64,000 bases of DNA from Rotaria sordida (lineage: Eukaryota > Rotifera > Eurotatoria > Philodinida > Philodinidae), in NCBI GenBank assembly GCA_905250125.1, contig CAJNOL010000111.1:181621-245620 (forward strand), given 5' to 3'. A model generated the notes under the pieces. That model did no database searches, was not told the origin of the DNA, and worked only from the letters and a program-made list of their open reading frames with translations. The number at the start of each line of letters is the position of its first letter. Within the stretch, counting starts at the first letter, position 1. The position numbers and the translations under genes were made by a program. This document shows, in pieces, positions 14,101 through 25,900 of this stretch.

Positions 14101-17100
14101 TTTACTTTTTTCACATATTAAACTTGACTTTTGTTAAATAATATTTATTAAAATATTGTTTATGAAATTTATTCAGATGAGAATTATTAAATTTAAATAA
14201 AAGAATTCGAAAATTAATTTAACTGATAGATTATTGATTAAGAAGATAAATATATTTATATTTATTTATTTATTTAATTCTCTAATCAATTGATCTATAT
14301 AAGATATTTTCTATATTATTGATTTATTTAAAAATAAAATATAGGATAAACAACGTAAATTATTTCATATAAATGATTATGATAATCCAACACGTTTAAA
14401 AGAATGTTATATTCGTTTATGTCGAAATTTACCTGGTTATAATGCTGAAATTTATCTTGTTAAAGAAATTTATGAAAAAAGATCAAAACGAAAAGTTTGT
14501 TAATTAATAAAAAAATGAAAAAATAAAATAAATAAATATAATATTCTATTATTATTTAGGGGAATAAACTTCTTTGTATTCGTTGGGATAAAATATATTT
14601 ATTAGATATGAAAACACGTATTATATGTAAAGAACAACGTATATCTGATGTTGAACATTGGATAACAAGTGGAAATGATTTTAATTCTGGAATAAATCAA
14701 TTTATTTTAGAATTTCGTAATAAAACAAAATGGATTTTACAAATAAATCGAACAGCTGATTTACGTGCAATAACTGTTTATTTATGGAAATTAGTTAATG
14801 TTGAACGTTTTGCTTTACTTGATAAACATATTCCATTAACTTCATCATTACGTCAATATTCTTTAACTCAACAACAACAACAAATAAATTCTTCAATAAA
14901 AATCTCATCAACATATAATTTAAATAATATAAATAATAAATCATCAACTAATTATTTAAATGAACATTTTATAAAAAAAGATAATATAGAAAATAATCGT
15001 CGAAAAACATTAACAGGATCAATAATAAATTCATCATATATGAATAAATGTGATAATAGTCAACCATATTGTTTTTCATCAGATCTTGAAGAATTAAAAA
15101 ATTTATTTGATTTTCCTGAAGAAGTAGCTATACGTTTAACTGATATTGAACATGAAATATTTCTTAGTGTACCACCATTACAATATTTAAGACATTTAAC
15201 ACTTGATATTCAATATTTATCTACAAATGACAATTCTACACAAGGAAAAAATATTCCTATTCTTGTACAACGTTTTCAAGCTGTAACTTTTCTTTTTTTT
15301 TTTATTTTACTCCATTTTTTTTTTAATATTTATTTTATGATTATAGGTTGGATCATTTATTCAACAATTAATTGTTTCTCAAACTAGTTTTCAACAACGT
15401 AAAGCTCTTCTTGCATCAATACTTCGATGTGCAATAACTTGTTGGTATATCGGAAATTTTAATAGTGCTATGCAAATTTTAGCTGGATTAAAGTATGTTT
15501 TTATTCGAACTTTTTTTCAAATATTTATTTATTTATATTTCGCTCATTATTATATTAAACAAACATTACTCTTCTCAATATTATTTTCATTTTATAGACA
15601 AATAGATCATCTTATCAAACCTCGGAGAAAAACTCACCATTTATCGACTTCGGTTATCGCGGTTAACCGATGCTTCTCTATAGTTAACCGGCACTTCTCT
15701 ATAGTTAACCGGCACCATCTTATTCTTTGTTTCGTTAAGATTTATAGTTAAATTTACCAGTTATTTTTCAATTAACCTTATTTTTATTTTAACCAAAAAT
15801 AAATATACGAACCGATGCAAAAAAAACACATACATATAAGAACTAATCTTAAAACATAAATATAAAAGAATTAAGGGCGTCTCCCTCTCTCTCCCCAACA
15901 AAAATCTCAATTTCGGTCAAATTTTTCGATTTTGTGGTTTATAGCTGGTTAGATAGAACTAAGTGTGTACTTTCGAATGCACTATAGTTTAGTGATTCTA
16001 TGATTAGATTTAAGAATATTGCACAGGCTTTTATCAACCTTCCATAGGATAAAATATGGTTTTTTCGAAAAAATTTTGCTTTTTTTCTCAAAATAGGATT
16101 TTTTATTTTTATGTTTCCGTGTGTCCAAGATTTCTCCTCGATCCTAAACGTTAGAAACTTCAGGCTAGTTCTAAAATGTAGCCAAGATATGGCGCTACAA
16201 CTTAATAACAGAGTCGGATTTTTCGATTTTCTCATTAATGTTTATAATAAAGAAACTTTTCTGGACCTATCCACATTTACTTTTTCATATATCATCAGAG
16301 AAATCTTCTAAAAACACAAGCTAGGAGAGAATCAAAAAATTGGGGTCTTATTAAATTGTAGCACCACGTCTTGGCTACATTTTAGAAGTAGTCCGAATTT
16401 TGTAACACTCGAAATGGCGAAGAAATTTGGGACGCATGGACACCTAAATATTGACCTATCCTCTTATGGTAACTCTTAGTAGACTCAATCTATCGAGCTG
16501 AAATTATTACTATGAGCTGTTTAGCTCGATATACACCTCTACCGAAAATTTCATCATGATTGAATGCTCGAAAAAAAAAATTTCATTTTAGCGAGAGGAG
16601 GAGGCTTCTTAATCTAAAAAATTCTTAATCTAAAAAAAGTAAATATTAAAAAGTTCAATATAAAAAAATGTTAATTCTCAAGTGAACCTCTTTATCGTTA
16701 TATTGATTATTTTCTCTAACAAGCGATCAAACGAAATAAATGATGCGACAGACACAAACATGTACATATATTTGCTTTATTTTCGTTCTGCAGCCGTTCG
16801 CTTTCTATAGTTCACCGAAAAAATGACAAGTGAACCACAATACAAACTAAAACCGTCGGCTTTGACAATAACGACGATTTCCCGGTAAAAGTGATCCGAT
16901 TTTGGTAACATGGGAGATCTCTAACTTTTGCATTCGATTTGTTTTCTTTATTTAGGAAAGTTTTTTTTTTCCTTTAAATTATTCAATTATTAATAATAGA
17001 TGGATTGTGAGAATTGATTCGTTAAATGAATTAATCGATCTTAAGTTAGAAAAAATTTGTGATGTTGAACTCTCGTTTGAAGTTAAAAATGATGAATTTT

Positions 17101-20100
17101 CTTCGTCTATATTATGGGATCATCTCATATCTCGAGTAAGCTCAATGGTTTGTAGATAGAAGTGAGCGACGTCGAATCACTCCTTCAGTTCAATCCTAAA
17201 ATATAAGTCTAAACACTGTCGAATAGTTAAGAATAATCATATTGATATAGATTATAATTGATTTGTTAATATTTGTGAACAAGACAATAGACTCAAGAAT
17301 ATTCTTGTGAGAAGCTTGAAGGTTTGTGAGTAGACTAAGCCATCCTTGGGTTCGACAGTAGGTTTAAGATAAGGATTTTTTCTTTGAGTTAGACATTAGA
17401 AATAAAAAGTTAAAGATGTTGATCGATTAACTTTAAAATTGAATTTGTCAATATTTTATTGATTAATTCAAAAAAATGAAAAGGAGATCTTTTTCTTTGA
17501 AATATTTATAGAGTTTATATAAAAAATGTTGATAAATATAAATAATCTCTATTATTATTATTATTATTGATCGAAATAAATAAATTTGAATATAATTATT
17601 GTTTATAAAAAAAAAGAAAATTTTTTTATTTAGAATCGAAGCATTTCGTCCATTATGGTTAACAATAACTGATGAAATGTCAGGTTTTAAATTAGTTATG
17701 GATGCATTTAATTCAAATGAAAAAACTCCTCAATATTGTGATGCTGTTAGTCGTGCATTGGATATTCCAACATGTAAAGTAGTACCTTTTTTTGGTACTT
17801 TTCTTAAAGATCTTCGAACAATATTAACCAGTGTACCAAGTATAACTGTTTTATCTAATAAAAATACACAAAAACCAACTGAAGTATGTTTTTTTTTAAT
17901 AAAAAAAAAAAAAATGAAAATATATTTATTATTTAGAATGTTGTAGATATTCAAAATCCAGATCATTATCAAACACGTAAATTTGAATAATTGATTTAAT
18001 TAAATAAAAAAATAAATTAATTTAAGGTATTGGTGTTGGTGGTTTAATAAATACACGAAAAATGGAAGTTGTTAATATGGTATTAAAAGATATAGCATTA
18101 TTTCATAATCGTCATCGTCATCAACCATTATTTAAATGTTGTTATGATATTGATTATAATAAATATCCATTAGAATCTTTACTAACAGATATAAAAGAAA
18201 AACATTCATCTACAGTTAATGTTCCACCTGATAATAATTCAATAGATAAGTATGTTTTTTTTTTATTTTTATTTTAAAAATTGAATTTGTTTTTTTTTTG
18301 TTATATAATAAGATGTAAAGTTCTGTATAATCGTAATAAATCATATCGATGTCAATCAATAACAACAAATGAATTCGATGAAAATGGTATGAAAAATGTT
18401 TCAATAAAATTAATTGATGATAATGATAAATCTTCAATAAGTAAAACAAATATTGAACGATATCGTTCAATACTTGATATTGATGAAGCAGAAACATATT
18501 ATTGTTTAAATGTATCTTTTTATCAACCAATTGCAGAAATAAAACATAATCATCAAGTTTCTTTATTATCAATGCATCATATTATTGATTTTAATTATTT
18601 ACAAATGCTTAGGTTTGATTTTTTTGTTTTAAATAATAAAAAGAAAAAAAAAAACTATTATTATAGAAATGGTACAACATTAATTCTTTATGATGAAGAT
18701 ACAATGCATACATGTTTAGTTACTCTACGACTTGAACTTGATAATTCGACATTGACTTGGTTTGAGAGATTTTTATATTTTATTTTTATTTATATTAGAA
18801 AAACAAAAAAAATTTTTTTTGTTTTCTTATTTAAAGGACAAAACCTTGTTGGGATAATAATAGAACAGTTGAAAATGTTAATATAACAAATAAATTGTCA
18901 AGTGAATCATCATATAAATCAATATTACAGAAACGTTATGTATTTCGAGATATTGCTTTTGTTGATATGGATGAAGGTTTTATTCAATTAAAATATATAA
19001 AACATATTCGATCTGGTATTATTCATTGTGATCTTCTTCCTATTATAAAACGTTATAAATTAGATCATATAACTAATTCAGAAAATTCTTTTACTATTAT
19101 TTATGGTCAATCAATTAATGAAAACAAGTATAATTAAATATTTATATAATGAAAGATTTATTTATTTATTTCTAGAACTCTTTGTTTTATAAGTCCAAAA
19201 TTGAGTTCACAAATTTGGTATTCATCTATAGATAAATTAATAAAAGAATATGGTAAACATCGTTTATGTACTGATAGACGTATTGTTTGGCTTAAAAATC
19301 AATATATTTCATATTATCATGAAAATGAACGTTTTCAAGGTCCAACAGCAATAAATGCTGTTCTTTTATTTGGTGGAAGACAATGGAATTCAAATTCATT
19401 TTTTTCTTATCAACGTGATCATTTATCATCAAAAAAATCTTATCAATTTAATAAATCATCCTCTTATACACCTTTGATAAAACGATATCAAGTTCAACAG
19501 GTTTGTTTCACATTATTTTCAATTTTTTTTTTTCATTATTATAACGAATGAGTCGAAAATTTTCAGACAGAATTAAAACCTTTATATCTACATTATTTTT
19601 CTATTTGGTTTTTTTATTTTTTTATAAAAATTACAATGATATGAGATCAACAAAACTATATAATTACAATATAGAAAACAGTCCTTTGTCCTTAAGTTTT
19701 CATAACTTTTCACGAACACTATTCATCAATGTTTAGATGACTTTAAAATCAATTTCCTTCAATTGTCTTTTGATTCTGTTGACCAATTGCTTTTGATTGA
19801 TAGTCGTCCAACCTCCATTGTACACCTTATCAGCCAACATTGACCAAAAATCTTCGATGGATCTACCTTTTCAAACATTCACCGGATTTATCGATCACGA
19901 CATGAAGAACATCTTTTTTTCATTAACCCATTGAGTTATCTTTTTGGCGTAATGTGAGATGACAAGATGTTATGTCTCAAGTGTTTCCCTTCACTTCTAA
20001 GACAGGATAAAAACGATAACAAACACTGAACACTATATATATATATATATAGATTGATAATAAGATGAAAAGGAGAGTTTAATATAAAATAATATAATAA

Positions 20101-22886
20101 TTGTTTATAGGATCGTAAAGGAAGTATTTGTTTTGAATGTGAATCAAAAGATGGATTAAAATGTGAAGAACATAAATCAAGATTATTATCACGTAATAAA
20201 TGTAAAAATGTTGAATATAAAACAAAATCATCACTTGTTTTTCAAACTGTTAAATCTTGTCGATTATTAAAAGAACATAAAATATCAAATAAACAAAAAT
20301 CAATATTAACAACAAATCATTCAATATATCATAGACGAAGATCAAAAAATAGTTTAAATAAGAAAAATGTTAATAATAGAATAAATAAAGAATGTTTATC
20401 ATCACCATCAATTATAAATGAAAGTTTTATGAATTTTATTGAATTTGTTCAATTATTTAAATCATTTTATTTTCATTGTCGACGTGATTTAAAAGATTTA
20501 TTTGATAAATTTGCATCAGAAATAAATATTGAACAAGATAATAAAATAAAAGAAGAATATAATTATGATTTATTAGATATTCAAAGACATTTAACAGGTT
20601 TAATAACACGAAATATTGTTGAAAATTGTAATGATTCAAATATAAATAGAATTTATGATATGATTGCTATATCATCAATACCTTGTTATGCAATTAGTAC
20701 ACATACACCTAGAAATTATCTTATTACAATTCAACAATTTAGACTATTTTTACTTGAACATCAAAAAGAAGAGAAAAATTTCGATGAAATTCAACAAATT
20801 ATTTATGTAAGTATTACAAAACATCTTAAAATAAATATTTTTATATTATTATAGAAATTTTCACTTTCATTTTCAATAGGTTATTTATTATCCTATATAC
20901 AGATTTAAAAAAACATTCGAGAGAGAGAAAAATGATATTCTTTAACATATCTCTAGACGAGTGGAGATCCTTTACTAACCTTTTTTATCAACATCTCTAT
21001 CGTTTGTAGGAATAACGAGATTAAACCTTGTCTACCTCCTATCTCTTTATCCTAGTTGTTTAAAATCATCTTTATATTGATCTCTTTCATAATGAGAACA
21101 AATATTCATATAAACTCTATGTCAAAAATTATAATGTTACATTTGTTAAATATAAATGTGCTCAAATCTGGAGAGATTTTTATAATATATTCATTATTTA
21201 TATTGTTTTGTCGAGGTAGAATGACACCTTTATAAGACTAAAAAAAGGTCAAAAAGTATTTGTTCCGATGAATCTTTGAAGTTAAATTAGGATGATTTTA
21301 CTCTATTTTCGATAGATTCGTAGATAAGTACTGAAAAAAACAATTTTAACCTGAGATTTTCCTCATAGATCAGATTAGTCTAATGACCTGTAGAATATTC
21401 TTAAATTTTCAGTAAAAAATAATATTCTTTTGTCGATATAGAAAATATTTCGAAAGAAAAAAATTCTTTAATCATAATCATTATAGAAATATTCTATGGA
21501 TTTTAAAATCCGAATATCTCAACAAAAGAATTTTATTTTAGATAAAAACTTTGAAAATATTTTATAACTTATTAGATTTATCTATTGAGAAAAATGTCAA
21601 ATCTGAAATTTGATTAGTCGATTATTAAGTAAATATATTTAAATAGAGAGAAAATAAAATAAAACAATCATAACTCACTTGTCAACAGTTCATTAGATAG
21701 AAAATAAAGTGTTTATCAAGTATTATCAGAGAGAATCGAAATCTAATATAATTGTCTTTTCTCAAAATCTTATATAAAAAATGAAACTAATCGAAGTTGA
21801 TTGACGAATAGAAATAAATTTGTTTCAAAGAGAATTTTATTTAATATTGACAATGAAATTTTCTAAAAAAACCAACTGAATGTATTTATTATTGTTTTAG
21901 CGTCATGAACCTAATCGAGAAAATCGTTTGAATAAAGTTCTTTCATTTGAAGGTTTTTCACGTTATCTATTAGATAAAGATAATTATGCATTTATTAATG
22001 AATATACAAAAGTCAATGAACAAGTAATTATAATAAAATAAACTAAAACAAAAAAAGATGTTAAATTAAAATAAATTTGTTTTATTTAGGAAATGAATAA
22101 TCCATTATCATATTATTATATAGCTTCATCTCATAATACATATCTAACAGGACATCAATTACGTGGTGAATCATCAGTTGAAATGTATCGTGAAGTAAGT
22201 TATTTAAATAAAATAAAAAAAACTAAATTAGAAAAAAAAAACGTCGAATTAAAGGTATTATTATCTGGTTGTCGTTGTATTGAACTTGATTGTTGGGATG
22301 GTGATGATGGTTATCCAGTTATTTATCATGGACGAACATTTGTTAGTAAAATATCATTTAAATTAGTTGTTGAAGTTATAAATGAAAGTGCTTTTCTAAC
22401 ATCTCCATATCCAGTTATTTTATCAATTGAAAATCGTTGTTCATTAATTCAACAATCACGTATGGCACAAATATTTGTTAAAGTATTTGGAGATAAATTA
22501 ATTAAAAAATATTTATTTGAAACTGATTTTAATGAAGATTCATTATTACCATCACCTAATCAATTAAAATATAAAATATTAATTAAAAATAAAAAAATAA
22601 ATAAAATTCATTCAACAACACATTTAGGAAAACAAAAATTACAATTAACTGTTAATTATAGAAATTCAATTTATTCATCACCTGATGATAATGATGATGA
22701 TGATGATTCGGATGACGATTTTATTATTGATGATTTTAATTATCAACAATATCAAAGACAACAATCACATAGATCAAATTCAGTTACTGATTCACCTATT
22801 TATCAATTTAAAAAAAATTTTATTAATCAAACAAATTATCAACATACTCATCACGATTTGTAAATTACAAATTTATTCAATTAACA

Positions 22887-22925
<39 letters not shown>

Positions 22926-25900
22926 AAGATTATATCAACAACGGCGTTATACGATTACAAATAATCAACCACGACAACGTTTAAAAAGTAGTAGTTCAAT
23001 CGATGCTAATCATATTATTAAACAAAATAAATCAAATAATCTTATGGCTAAAATACCAACTATATTAGTAGCGAAAGAACTATCAGATATTGTTATTTAT
23101 ACACAAGCTAGCAAATTTAAAGGTTAGAATATTATTTATTATTTACAAATCCTACCAGACTTTTATATCGACTTCATGCAAATAGAATCAAACTTCTACC
23201 ACTTCTACGCCTTAAGTCTCTAAGCACAGATGTAGCTTTTCGAAATTTTAAAAATCTTTCGAACCGGGGGGAGGGAAGAAGGAGGCAATTTGGGATCTCC
23301 CAGCAAGACGGTACTTTAACTATTTCCTTTCTAGCAGAGGTTTTTTCTCCTCGTGTTCTGTTTTTTGGGAAAATGCTAACTTTTGACGTTTTGTGAGCTG
23401 AAATATCTCTATGAAGCGTAAATATATTTTTAAGTTTGATTAGTGCTTTATAATGGTCTAATCGTCCTCTATCCAATGCTGAAATTTGCAGTTACTGTGT
23501 CTTGTTCCTAAACCGAATGGCAAAAGCGTCTTTGGGATCTACTTTCCATTTTTTTCCAACTTTGCACCACCTCCAGCAAACTTACGGAATTGTCAATATC
23601 TGCTCTTTAATGGAACATCATCAACATACTTAGATCCGTGACTTCTGAAAATGTCATCTTTGGTCAATAAGTTTTACCCAAAATCGATTTTTCTGGTTTT
23701 CTGTAGACAAATCTGCTAGAAACCCGATACAAAAAACTGTCTAAATCGATTTAGGTAACACTCATTGGCCAAAGATTAAATTTTCAAAAGTCACGGACCT
23801 AAGTATGTTGATGATGTTCCATTAAAGAGCAGATCTTGAGAATTCCGTAGGTTTGGTGGAGGGCGGAGGTGCAAAATGAGGAAATATTCGAAAGTAGATT
23901 CCAAAGATGCCTTTCCCATTCGGTCTAGAAAAAAAGACACAGAACTGTGGATTTCAGCATTGGATAGAGGACAGTTTGACCATTCTAAATCACTAATCAA
24001 ACTTAAAAATATATTTATGCTTCATAGACATATTTCAGCCCAAAAAACAGAACACGAAGGAAAAAAATGTCCGCTAGACAAGAAATAGATAAGGTCTCGT
24101 TTTGGTGGGAGACTCCAAATTGCCTTCCCTCCTCCTCCCTGCTCGGACTCATTCGGAAGGTTTTTAAAATTTTGAAAAGCTACACCTGTGCTTAGAGACC
24201 TAAGGCTTACAAGTGGTGAAAGTTTGATTCGATTTGCATGAAGTCAATGTAATTGTAGTAGATTTTCGAAAGAATTCTCCACATTCTTAAATGATTATTT
24301 ATCTAACTATTGAAGAACTCTTTAAAAGGTCAATTATATATAAAAAAAGATAGAGGAAAAATACTGTCAAGTTGATGGTAATAATTCTATTGTTATCATT
24401 GAGACAGTTATTCTTTGTTTCATTCTGCTTTTTCCTATTTCGATGATAAAGACGGTAAATAACAATGATATGTTAGAACACATTCAAAAATCTAAAATAT
24501 TCTACTAGGTGATTGATAAAAAGTTCTGTTTCGAACGTTTAAAAAAAACAAAAGTTAATATCGAAAGTTTTATTGTATGTATAGATGGTAGAATAGCTTG
24601 TTTAGAATAATACCATATAAAAAATCTATCTTGAATAAAAATTCTAAGATTGTTTTAGATAAACTCGATTATCTCAGACCGAGGCGAACGAAAATCAAAA
24701 CGCATTCCGAAGGTGATGTGCCGTTTGAAATGTATTTTGGTTTTCGTTCGCCTGTTCCAAACATATTTTGCTTTGTTGATCTCGATCTGTGATAGTTAGA
24801 AATTAGTAAAAGTTCTGATAAGATGAAAGAAAATTATAAAAAGAAAAAAAAAAATTTAATTTAATATTGAAAATAGTGATCATTATTGTTTATATAAAGT
24901 TCGATATTTTCTAACAGTTTGTCGAAAGTTTTTTAAATTCTTTTTTCTCGAATATTGTTGATTATGTTAGAAATGTGGTGAACTAGAGATTCTTCGTTTG
25001 GTTTATCAATGAAATAATTCTTGATATAATCATTTAGCCAAAAGTTCAATAGTGGAAGATCTAGTGAATATGATCTATGTGTCATTATTTGAATAGTTTG
25101 TTTTCTTAGTTATGTAGATAATTCTAGAAGAGTCAATCTATAATCTATTCAAATAATAAAACTTTCGATATAAAATATTTTATTAGATTTAACAGACTAA
25201 GATGAGAACTTTTGATTAACAATAATTATTAAAGTAAGATGATAATAGTTCGACTAGATATTGATTTCTAAACAAAGATTAATCTATTTTGAAAAATATT
25301 TTAGTATGTTGAGATTAATCTATTGATATTATCATCAGAGTTGAAAGATAGATGAATTATTCTGACGATTTAGAATTTTTATTCGAATTAATTATTAATG
25401 GAAGATTTTACATTGAAATATTGGTAAAAAAAAAACAAAAGACTTATGATTTGTTTGAAAAGTTTGATAATTATAAATATTGAATACTCTCTATATAGGA
25501 TTGACTTGTTCATCGATTTCAGCAAGTTCAATTGGTATAAAATATGTTCGAAAAAGTGGTAAACGTAATATTCAACAGCTTGTTGCTCAACCAAGTACAA
25601 CAAGTAAAAATAGAATTTTTATATAAAAAGATAAACAAAATTTATTTATTTAAACAATAAACAGGTACTGAAAGTTCTCGATCGGTTGATCAAGTATCCC
25701 CATGTCATCAAGTTGTATCATTAATTGAAAATAAAGCAAAAAAATTATGTAAAAATCAAGGAATAGATATGATATCGTAAGTTGTTAAGTTAATTATTTT
25801 AATATATAAATAAATAAAATATTTTATCTAGACATACTGAAACTCAACTTGTTCGATGTTATCCAAGTGGATTTCGTGTTGATTCATCCAATTTTAATCC

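Larger units (their letters stand above)
14990..17976 (+). other. PLCE1-like: CDC25 (RasGEF) catalytic domain
   Basis: This covers about residues 1470-1680. It begins with [20 protein letters not shown], which parallels the 'QFPEEVAxxL..xEQ..' entry of vertebrate PLC epsilon. The middle reads [20 protein letters not shown] and [14 protein letters not shown], the CDC25 helix with the usual 'N(F/Y)N(A/S)xMxxLAGL' motif. After a 2.1-kb intron it ends with [18 protein letters not shown], the 'PxxGxFLKDL' segment. In mammals this domain activates Rap1. All core motifs are present, so activity is plausible. The intron at 15493-17633 carries repeats and a foldback. Confidence 0.85.

Noticed and set aside
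22685..22924. Met-rich + strand frame overlapping the X-Y linker
   Set aside because: It is a frame-shifted reading of the acidic Asp run in the PLC linker and runs into poly-T.
23174..24088. Open frames on both strands within the Y-domain intron
   Set aside because: They mirror each other because the region is a palindrome. They are not independent genes.
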